This document shows, piece after piece, positions 36,663 to 46,749 of a stretch of DNA of 64,000 nt; the stretch's first letter is position 1, and each line of letters opens with the position of its first letter. Position numbers and translations under genes: made by a program. The DNA comes from Synaphobranchus kaupii (lineage: Eukaryota > Chordata > Actinopteri > Anguilliformes > Synaphobranchidae). The notes below the pieces were generated by a model, which saw only the letters and a list, made by a program, of their open reading frames with translations, made no database searches and was not told the DNA's origin. The DNA lies in assembly GCA_029718625.1 (NCBI GenBank), contig CM056387.1, positions 36,238,931 through 36,302,930 on the forward strand, in the 5' to 3' direction.

Positions 36663-37236
36663 CCTGGGGCCTCATTTGTAAAAATGTTCTTGAATTTAAG
36701 CTTAAACGTAATATTAAAATAATAATTTCCCAAGTGATGCTTACACTTGATTTCTAAAAGTAGAGACTCAAAAAAGTTGCTTACATTGGTTTAAAGTGCC
36801 ATATCTGCATCGTATGCACCTGTGATATATAAATCTCAAATGAACTAAAGTTTGAACCCACATAAACAAGCTTTACACTTACCCTGTCTTGTGAATGTGG
36901 CCTATAACAGCCATTTTCCTCTAAAAACAAAAAAAAAAAAGGTTGCATGGCAATATTTCTTGTATTTCTTGCACTCTTCATGCCTAAAATTGATTATCAA
37001 TTAAATGTTATTTATTCTTAAAGCGTGCTCATAGCCCACTTTGAGGATTTGCGCACAGTCCTCAAATGTGCAGTACCTCCACATACCCAGTAGGTAATTA
37101 ACCTACATCAAGCTGAAAACTTTACATAGAGATACGATCATATTCACGTCCAAGTGGGTTTGATAAATAACTACTTAGTCATGGGTTTCTGCGTAAGCCA
37201 CTATTTAAGGTACAAATTTATAAATGGGGCCCCTGG
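36663..37236. mobile_element. MITE or deletion derivative, 574 bp, CCTGGGGCCTCATTTGTAAA ends
   Basis: The left end and the reverse complement of the right end (CCAGGGGCCCCATTTATAAA) agree at about 17 of 20 positions. Interior copies of CACTTACCC and GCGTAAGCCAC are non-coding. Flanking 8-mers do not match. Confidence 0.6.
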
Positions 37237-38159
37237 CCAGTCAGGTAAACTGCAGTCTACCAGCTCAGTGACTGAGCCGTAGCCTACAGCTTCTCTGTAC
37301 AGTAAAAAAAACAGTGTCTGCTTGTAGCACATTCTGCCGAGAATTCACATGCTCATATACTCTCTCCAGAGTTGACTGGGGATGTCGTAGCAGAGAAACA
37401 TATGTACAACAGTGACTGGGCATTGCGCTGCAGGGAGTACAAGGACAACAAAATTAAAATATTTGCAAAAGTCTGCCGTTTTACAGCATGAATGTAAAAG
37501 TTTAGACTCTCCAGGGTGTGTTTGTATGTGTGTGTATGGGGGGAGGGGGGCGCAGGAATGAATGCAAAACCAAGTGCTTGCCTCCTTTTTATGTGAGCCA
37601 GCTTCACATTGCTTTAAATTGCAAAGACTTAAGTAAATGGGGCAGCTAAGTGCGCACTTAGAGCGTTACGGTTTAAACAAGGATGGATGTGTGCTGGCAC
37701 CACCTCCTAATGCACTGGAAACTCATCCGCATAAAGGCATTAAGCACGTGAGCTGCCGTGCGGATTATCAAGTACATAAACTCTTTTAATCGCACGGCAA
37801 CCTGCAGAATTAGCCTCTCTTGAGCCCGCTGAACAGCCCTTACCACACAATGTGTATAATAGCCTGGAGACGTATGCGTAATGACTCAGAAAACCTAACG
37901 CGACAATGAAGTGAAAAGGGCATCACCAGTGCTTCATTTGCACCAGATCCTGCAGGGAAAGGGACCCGGGAACTCTCCGTTTTGGCCTGCCTGTATTCCG
38001 GGAACTATTTGTGTGGTTCTGGCACCTAGTAAAATAAAGACGTGTAAATAAAAATCCGCACATTGCGTCTACGATGGCGCCCCCATCATGAAAAAAAAGC
38101 TCAATTTTCTTTTGACAGCGATTCTGAACTGTGGGCGAGACTGGACCCATAGTTCCATA
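37237..38159. other. Intergenic, nothing identified
   Basis: Unique sequence; no gene or repeat structure found. Confidence 0.5.
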
Positions 38160-38167
38160 GTTCTAGA

Positions 38168-38360
38168 ACAGGGATCTAAAACTCCGGTTCTAGAGGGCTG
38201 GGTTTTGTGATTTCCTTTCAATCAGCTGCCAATTTAGGCCTTGGAAGTAAGCTGTGCGGAGTCCTTAGCCAATCAATGACTTAAACTAAGCACTTCAGTG
38301 CAGGAACACATCAAAAACCAGCAGACACAGCAGCCCTCGTGATTTGAGTTTGACATCCCC
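38168..38360. mobile_element. hAT-like MITE, 193 bp, perfect 8-bp TSD
   Basis: GTTCTAGA at 38160-38167 and 38361-38368 flank ends CAGGGATCTAAAACTCC and GAGTTTGACATCCCC, which are imperfect inverted repeats. Inner AACCAGCAGACACAGCAGCC is typical of fish hAT MITEs. Confidence 0.85.
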
Positions 38361-38368
38361 GTTCTAGA

Positions 38369-39130
38369 GACAGTCACAAGCAAATTATCCCCTGCATACT
38401 TCCACTAAACTACATAAATAAACATGCATAGCATATTACACTATTACTTTATTCTTCTAATGGCCTATCAAACACTTAATATATTGATTCTTTGAATATT
38501 ACAAAGAATGATAAACTAACAGCCTAAATGTCTAATGAAGAGCATGATAGCTCATAATGTCACATTTGGTAACTATTAATAAATTTTGTATAAGGGCACA
38601 TTTTACATTTTACAGTACATTATTTTATCATATAAGCTAACAGCCTATAGCTACAGTTCCTCTCATGCAGCACCGGGCCTGCTAGCGTCCTGCTAGTGTA
38701 CGCTAACGGCTACAGGCGTTTTCCCTGAGGGCGTAGTACTCTTCAGTGTCTACTTAAAGGGGACCAGTCTGTGGAGTGAGACGTGTTAACATGTTCCACT
38801 GTTAGCTTTGGTTAAAGCTAACCAAAGCTCCAAAGCTGCGCCTGCTGTGTGGTGTGGTCTATGGAGTTCATGCACATTGATGTCTCTTTTTAACCCAATC
38901 TTCTCACAGATGCACTCACATTCGCAGATAAATGTTTGGCTTGTGTGATAGTCCCTGGAAGCAAATTAACACAGGGAGGAGGAGGGGGGTCTCAGCTGAA
39001 TTTCTGTGTAAACAAAAAAATCAATGCCAGGCATTGCCTATCAGTAAGGAGATGAAAATCCCAATCAGACTGCAACAGGTTAAAATCCAAGGACCTTGAC
39101 TCATCCAACCTTTTTGTTCATAGAAGAGGC
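38369..39130. other. Intergenic, nothing identified
   Basis: Contains GTTAGCTTTGGTTAAAGCTAACC, a short palindrome near 38801; no gene. Confidence 0.45.
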
Positions 39131-39136
39131 TATAAT

Positions 39137-39345
39137 TCCCAACCTTTTCCGATTCAGGGACCCCCACCCAGGCTCAAAGGCATCCAGGGGACCCCCATCA
39201 TAAGTTAAAAAGGGTTATATTGAAAAGAAGGTTGAATATTTTGAAAATTTTTCGCAAATTTATATATTGTCTTTGTATATCAAGTCTGGCCAGGGACCTC
39301 CTAAAGTACCTTCACAGACCCCCTGTTGAAAAGCCAGGTCTTGAA
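39137..39345. mobile_element. Degenerate hAT-like fragment
   Basis: TTCCCAACCTTTTCCGATTC then AGGGACCCCC, opposed by ACAGACCCCCTGTTGAAAAG, resemble worn inverted ends. Confidence 0.4.
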
Positions 39346-41368
39346 TCTGCAGATTCTGAATGTGGGTAGTCCTAGGTGCCCTAGTGTGCAGCCAGTGCGT
39401 GTTAAAGATGCATCAGCCAAGATTACAAGTGTGGCAAAGCCTCCTTTTTTACAGGTCCGCCCTTCAAAACCAGGTTCAGGATAACTGCAGGCCGCTCAGT
39501 TACTCAGCATCAACACTGTAGAACCATCCACAGGGGAGTTTCACCAGCCACCATCAGGAAAGAAAAAAAAAACAATAAGAAATAAAACTAAAAAGAGCAA
39601 AACCCAATTAAGTAATTTTTCCCCCTTAATTGTATACCCACTTACCACAATCCCATCAGATCATGACAGGTAATAATATCAAACAACGATCTTGACAAAC
39701 TTTCAACTAGCTTTTCGCCAAAGGAAGGCTACGGAACTAGCACCACAGCAGTGCATTATGGGTAGGCATAAATTGGCGACGTCTGTGACCGCTAACCATA
39801 TATCCAATAAGGCACAGGGAGGTGAAAGTGACACATACGCGTAAGAATTAAGAAAACAACTGCAAGATGCATCCTGTGGTTCTGCTGCCAAAGACGCCAT
39901 TTTGATACTCAACCATTGGAGCCAGAGGTTCGCAGTGTATGTCGCTCTATCCTCACACCAGTAAGATTTAGGTTACTCCGATTTAACTAGGAGACGTCAT
40001 GTTGCAACTAAAAATGATCCAGAGCTTAAAGAATAAAGAGCCCATAGGGGATAATTATATTTCCAAGCACATAACATGTTTTCATTTGCCGATACAATAA
40101 TCCGGAAATCACAAATGGCGGTTGAGACATTCAGAATGGATTACGTTCAGGGCGAAAATGGAACTGTAGGTTGTTTGGGAATGAGCGTGTTCGATAATGC
40201 CAATTCGGAGAGGAATACTGAACACAACGCTGTCATCAGAGGGCTAGTTTGCAGAGCAAACACAAAGGGTGTGTAAACACTGCCACTTGCAGGCAGAAGA
40301 TGGCACTACAAGTCCCAGGTTGAAAACAGCAGTTGTAGGCTTCTGCAATATTAATCTGAGAAAGACTCTCTCCCCTCGCTGGTCTCCTGCCTCACCCAAA
40401 GATGTCGCTTTCGGCTGTAAAGCGTATAGTTTGTATTTCCAGTCTTTGTTCTTCCCATTAAATTAAAGGAAGAATACATAACATGGTCGTGCTTCCCTTT
40501 TAGGTGTCAGAAAGTGTATTTATGATAATTATGATAGCCTAATCCAAAAGTTTCGCTCGTACCATAGCTCTAGGGTTACTGCAGGCGCGGCCGAATACTC
40601 CCAAATTCTGCAGTGCTATATACATGCACTAATAATTACCTTCATACAATCAGGGTGACGGAAGCCCTCAAACTAATCATTGGAAGAAAAAAATATGAAT
40701 ACGGTCTCAGGTGGCAACAATACAATCGAACTGCTGCGTGATAAGACCCGTTTGTGTGTTATTTTCGGGTGTCACTTTGTTTCGCACAATAGCGTAATTG
40801 CTACAACAAAGGAACTTGTACAGGTAATCAAATAGCTGACTCATTAACATGCAGATTTATGCGAGCTGTAATTAATTTGCCATTATCTCGTGATTGATGT
40901 CCCTTTGCTTTTTGAAACAGACATAGGGCTGTAATTACTCCCCCAGTTCTATTTTCTCTTCTGTTCCATTAAGGTAAACAGATGCTAATTTGGCCACGTT
41001 ACATTTTGCTGGTACCAGGTAATTGTGGAACACGATAAGAGTAAAATATCAATGGACAAGGGAGAGCATTTGATGCCCATTTCCTTCACACAAGAGTAGT
41101 CTGAGCACGAGGCATGGAAATGTAATTACTAATGAATATTTACAGCTTGTTTTTTGTTGTAGTTCGCACATCATCCTCGGCGTTATTTACAGCGCACGGA
41201 AGAGGCCCTTGCAGGTCGTCTCTCCAGGGTCTGGCTCCTACTTAAATCCTTAAAACTTTCCTTTTGCACAAAAACAAGGCCAGAACACAAGGTTTCTGTC
41301 TTTCTGAGTGCAGGAAACAGCAATAGCTGCACCTGCGAAGAACTGCCTTCTTGAACGTTCGTCTTTTT
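39346..41368. other. Intergenic; candidate conserved noncoding element 40790-41180
   Basis: 40790-41180 is repeat-free and dense in TAATTA-type words (GCTGTAATTAATTTGCC, GGCTGTAATTACTCC, ATGTAATTACTAATG). This resembles vertebrate developmental enhancers; it needs alignment to prove. No gene seen. Confidence 0.4.
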
Positions 41369-41586
41369 TGTTGTGTAGGATATAGAGATATTATATATAA
41401 TTGAGATCTGTCCCTACTAAATGCATAACTGACAAGGAAGTAGGGTCTGCCAGTGGAATTGAGGGGGGTGCTGCCTGTTGTGTAAGATATAGATATTATA
41501 TATAATTGAGATATCTGTCCCTACTAAATGTATAACTGACAAGGAAGTAGGATCTGCCAGAGGAATTAAGGGGGGTGGTGGTGCCT
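41369..41586. repeat. Tandem duplication, about 108 bp x 2
   Basis: 41369-41476 and 41477-41586 both contain ATATTATATATAATTGAGAT, CTGTCCCTACTAAATG and AACTGACAAGGAAGTAGG. Confidence 0.88.
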
Positions 41587-41629
41587 ATACAGATGATTCA
41601 ATCAATATGGATAACATTGCAAGAAGGCC

Positions 41630-42536
41630 TTTATTTTACAGTGATGTGCACCATGGAATTATCCATTAGCATGATAGCCTGCCAATAACAATCACCTATC
41701 CCATCAATAATCAATGTTAATCACATCACATCAGTCTCTCTTTATTCACTGTTCATTTACAGTTAATAAAATATGAAGAGGGGTTGGCTCCAAACTAACA
41801 AAAAATGTTTATTTTCATGCTAATTGATAACCTACCTGATAAGCTGACAAAACATATACAGTTTGTACGAAATATAAAACTAAAAAAAGTCTGCCTTTTA
41901 TAAATACATACGCAACTATTTGTTTCAGAATCTGGGATCTTTGACTCCTACTTACCACATCACCAATAATTTTTGTGCCAGGTCTGTCTGGGTAAAAGGT
42001 AGAAAAGCCCTATAAATACAGGTCTTTTTCATTCCCCCACATTTAGAAAATATACCTTGGATTCAATCAACATTTGGTCATAAATTTGACACAATTAAAA
42101 GGCAGTGCTAGCTTTTTCTTTTTTTCTTTACAAACAGAGTTTGGTGGTCAGCAATCACCAAAATGAAACAGCAACTGTGTTTGCAGTTGAATAAAGTGAC
42201 ACGTAAGTGTCGTCTTTAAGTCGAAAGTTAAGGACAAATGTTGATTAAATTCAGGCCCTGGAGTTTTTGGTATCAGTGGTCCTCTAAGTAAGTTTGCTCC
42301 AGGGGGTATACTACAAAGCAGGATTACGGAGTTAGCTGGATAACTGCACTGAGTAAAACCCGGAACCCTCACAAATCTGGAACATGGACTGAAGTAAAAA
42401 GAGCAGTTCTGGTTTTACTCAGTGCAGTTATCCAGCTAACTCAGTAATCCTGCTTTGTGGAATACCCCCCCGGCGTCCAGTGTCGCTATGTGGCGCCACA
42501 CTGTGGCTGTTTTCGTACACACGCACAGAGGGTCTC
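41630..42536 (-). other. supt7l: SUPT7L 3' UTR / downstream region with candidate poly(A) signals
   Basis: No coding signal follows the stop codon. AATAAA hexamers on the minus strand occur at 41808-41813, 41741-41746 and 41630-41635, so a 3' UTR of roughly 0.7-0.9 kb is plausible. A palindromic MITE at 42302-42471 would lie inside it. Transcript data are needed to choose among the hexamers. Confidence 0.4.
42302..42471. mobile_element. Palindromic MITE, arms about 65 bp
   Basis: The left arm, 42302-42366, starts GGGGGTATACTACAAAGCAG. It is the near-perfect reverse complement of 42406-42471, which ends TGTGGAATACCCCCC. The loop is about 40 bp. Families with this GGGGTATTCC...AAAGCAGGATTA end are dispersed in fish genomes; the superfamily is not resolved here. 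It lies 66 bp after the SUPT7L stop codon. Confidence 0.8.
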
Positions 42537-42808
42537 TCAGATCTTCTTCATCCGTTTCCGGGGGCGCTGGTTAAAGACGGGGGAGGTGCCCATGAGGGAG
42601 TCGGGGGAGTGGGAGGCGTAGCTGGCGTCCGAGGCCGCCCCGCTGGGGGACGGGGGGATCCCCGCCTCGCTCATGGTGGACATGGGCCCTTCCTCGAACA
42701 CGTCACCCCCCAGCACCCCGTGGGTCGGGACCTGGCCCTCCTCGCTGTCCTGGGGCTCCATCTTCACCTGCGCCAGGTGCCACAGGGGGGAGCCGTTCCC
42801 CGTCGCTC
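42537..42808 (-). CDS. supt7l: SUPT7L terminal coding exon (residues 325-414 and stop)
   Basis: The acceptor is ccgcag|GAGCGA. The exon encodes SPLWHLAQVKMEPQDSEEG, then GVLGGDVFEEG, a Ser-rich SHSPDSLMG stretch and the basic C terminus ending KRMKKI followed by TGA. The second VKMEP motif is another possible sumoylation-type site (inference). Confidence 0.94.
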
Positions 42809-45800
42809 CTGCGGGAAATGCCAGACGCGAGTCAGACCCCGTCTTTATACGGCGCGTCGCACACGAGAGTCATATCAATCCCTCAGCATCTGCAAATCGC
42901 TGCTGCAAATCGCTGTTTGTTGTGGCTGTTTTCGCACTTCGGTCTATTAAACAGATTTAACTGACAATTAACGACCGCCGCCATCAAATGTAACCAGTCA
43001 GCATTACAGGCGTAAACAGCCTTGTTTCTGTACAGCTTTCTTCTGCAGCTGTCTCCAAATGTCAGTTGTTCTATGTGTTCCATGGTTGCTCAATGTCCTA
43101 ATGTCTGTGACTCAGAGCACTGTACAGAATGTCAGTAATTAAATGTCCCGCGTGAGAGACTCAGTTACCCATGGTCCTGTGTGTGTCAGTTACCCATGGT
43201 CCTGTGTGTGTCAGTTACCCATGGTCCTGTGTGTGTCAGTTACTCATGGTCCTGTGTGTGTCAGTTACCCATGGTCCTGTGTGTGTCAGTTACTCATGGT
43301 CCTGTGTGTGTCAGTTACCCATGGTCCTGTGTGTGTCAGTTACTCATGGTCCTGTGTGTGTCAGTTACCCATGGTCCTGTGTGTGTCAGTTACTCATGGT
43401 CCTGTGTGTGTCAGTTACCCATGGTCCTGTGTGTGTCAGTTACTCATGGCCCTGTGTGTGTCAGTTACTCATGGCCCTGTGTGTGTCAGTTACCCATGGT
43501 CCTGTGTGTGTCAGTTACCCATGGTCCTGTGTGTGTGTCAGTTACTCATGGCCCTGTGTCTGTCAGTTACTCATGGCCCTGTGTGTGTCAGTTACCCATG
43601 GTCCTGTGTGTGTCAGTTACCCATGGTCCTGTGAGTGTCAGTTACTCATGGCCCTGTGTGTGTCAGTTACCCATGGTCCTGTGTGTGTCAGTTACCCATG
43701 GTCCTGTGTGTGTGTCAGTTACTCATGGCCCTGTGTGTGTCAGTTACCCATGGTCCTATGTGTGTCAGTTACCCACGGCTCTGTGCGTTGCGTGTCAGTC
43801 CCGCGTGATGTGTACATGGGCGCGCCTCTTCCTCAGCGGTACCTGAGGTGTGCGGCGAGTTGTCCCCCTCCAGCCCCCCAGCCAGCCGCTCGCTGGGAGC
43901 CCCCAGCACCCCGATGGGGAGGGCCTGGTCTCCGGACGCCAGGTCCGCCTCTGGCTCCTCGCTCACGGGGAAGGCGATGTCGCTCAACGGCTCCTCCTTG
44001 ATCTTCAGGGGCTTGGAGTCTTCCAGAGCCTTCTCCGGGTTCACCAGCCGCTCGTACTCTTCTGAAAGACCCCCGCTCACCTGCACAACACACGGACATT
44101 CACACCTCAGGGTTTTACCCAGGTATTAACAGCGCAGGCACTCACCAGCGCCTCCGAGAAAAATCAACTAAACATCAGACTCAGATCTTCACGGAAGGGG
44201 AAAAATAGGCGCGATGGTGCTGCTTAACAACATTGGCATCAGGTCGTCATGTGTTCACCAGGTCAGGTGTAGGCTATTACCATGTGAATACAACGGCGCA
44301 CCGCTTCACACCGCCACTGCTTACCCTCTGAGGCACCCCCCCCCCACTCCACTAACTATTTAGTACTGGGGGAAACCTTGGGTCACCTGATCACCTATCC
44401 AAACCACACTTGGGTCAAACACATATTTCAAATACAAAGTAACACAAATCATTTGACCCTGTCCAAATGTATATACATATGGTATTTATATACTCCTTAG
44501 AGTTGATTGATTAGACCCATCAGTACATATACCTATGCATCTGCTTAGATGACTTGAGCCTGAACCCGGATTCACACCCAAATCAGATATTATCCTTGAC
44601 TTTTTAATGACGGTAAGATGCATCTACACCCAATGGATTATTCTTGCTGCAATAGTCAACCTGGAAACTGGGCTGCTTTGAAGATGGAGTTGCTGAAGGA
44701 AGTACTTTTTTGAGACGGTACTTCCAAAACATTTTCTGAGCGATTCATGAAAATTGCCCGTGGCATCGCGCAAAATCTGAAAAGCGCCGTGTTTTACGGA
44801 TTCATGAAGCTTGCTTCTGAATCGTTACTGCACCTGGGTCGGGTTTTTTTTTCCCCCTTTTGGGTGCATCAACATGCAGATGAAAATAACCAATGAAAGC
44901 GTATATATGCAAATTAGGCTGTGTTTACAGCATAGCTGTAAGAGTCGCAGGTGGTTTCTATGGCGATTTTCAGACGGTGTATACATACGACATACTGGCT
45001 GCCAGAGACTCAACAGGCCGCCCCAAAATGCTGGCATTCTATACCGTGGTTTAAAAAAAAGCAAATGGCAGGAAACTCAATCAAACTGTTTGGGGAAATA
45101 ACAGGCAGATGCTCTATTTTAAGCACACACTTCAGAGCAGCTTAAATGCTAATTATTACTTTACAAGTGACAACATCATAATTGCTTGGAAGAAACACGC
45201 TTCTCTGTGTAAGCAGCCCATTTCCTAGCAATTTTATTTGACATTGGAAACAACACTGCAACCCGTTAAAACCACACTTCAATCCCAGGTGCACAAACGT
45301 ACCTACTTTTACTCTGATTCACGAAACAGGCTACCCATAATACCCCACCTGCTTCTGCAGGGGAACAGGTGGGCTTTTTATCATCCCAGTCATATTTTAT
45401 GCATCACCATGACAACACGCACATGAAAAATAACACTGATCCCAAAAGTGTGAGAAGCACGATCCTGATAACCTTAAGAGACCCGTAGCAACCAAAAGTT
45501 TGTGAACTGCTCTAGGAGGGTGGCGGGCCTCATTACCATGGAAACGTCAACGGTGAATTAATAATGAATCACCCAATATGTACCCACACAGGCACACAAC
45601 TGCAGGCAGGAGAAGCATATGCCACTCACCAGTGATTTTGGCAGTAATTCTGGCAGCCGATTTGTTAGCGATATCACTGCAAGCTTTTCATTTTAAAATA
45701 GCATCACGCTAGTGATTAGCAAAGAAAGATGGATGCATTTTCTGTCCGTTCCCAGGCTGCGAATATACCAGCAGACACTCACTACCACTCACTAAAACTC

Positions 45801-46688
45801 AGGATGTGTCCCAAATCTATATCTGGGTAGACCTAATCTGCGTGGACCTCTCGCGCAACAGGTTTTACCACAGTAGATTGATCAGTGTGTGTAGTCTATG
45901 TTACACAGTTTGTAGTCATAACATTTTAAATCAACATACAGTATTCATAGTTTGTTACCACAGTATTGATTATTTGCTTGTCTCAATAAGTCTTGTTTCA
46001 GTGCATATAGTTTAGTATGTTTTACTGTAATGCTCACTGTTCTGGCATTTTCTAATGGTCGGTAAGTGGTGTAAGATAAAGGTGGTTATAGAGTGTTTCA
46101 AACAGGGAGCAGAGAATGTTTGCGGACTTTTGCCTTTGGCGCGTAATGTCAACCCGCCTTTGTAGACTACAGTTCCCATCATTTTTGCGCGCAAATTGCA
46201 AACAGCAATGGCGTCCTTCATGGAAGAAGTGGACGTCCACCCAGGGTCCATTTTGGGTCCGCTATGCAAGTCATTTAGGTCCGTGCAGACTCCATTTAAA
46301 ATTTTTTTAACTGGCCTTAAGAAGGTACATATTTGCAGCAGCATGTGGGTCTCACCTGGAGCATGTAGCTGTGGTAGTCCTTAATGCGGACCTGCCAGAA
46401 CTTCTGTAGCGCCAGCACGCTGCCGATCCCCATCTCGTGGAACACCTGCTCCACCACGTCGGGGAAGGGCGTGGCCCCCAGCCGGGCCTCGCGGTCCACG
46501 GCCACGCGCAGCAGCCGGCTCAGACGCAGGTAGTGCTCGTGCGCCAAGTCCGTCAGGGTCTCCAGAACGCTCTCCTGGGCCGACTCGAAGCCCGCGTGGG
46601 CCAGCACCGTGGCAACCGACTGGTACAGCAGCTGCCTGCAGGAGGGCCAGCTCAGCTCGGTCACCGGCTCCCCTTTACCCCTGGGGGG

Positions 46689-46749
<61 letters not shown>

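Noticed and set aside
42480..42960. Plus-strand ORF over 42480-42950
   Set aside because: It is antisense to the conserved SUPT7L last exon.
43143..44001. ORFs of 163-276 codons in three forward frames
   Set aside because: They read the 25-bp minisatellite in every frame. The end of the longest one runs antisense through SUPT7L exon 3.
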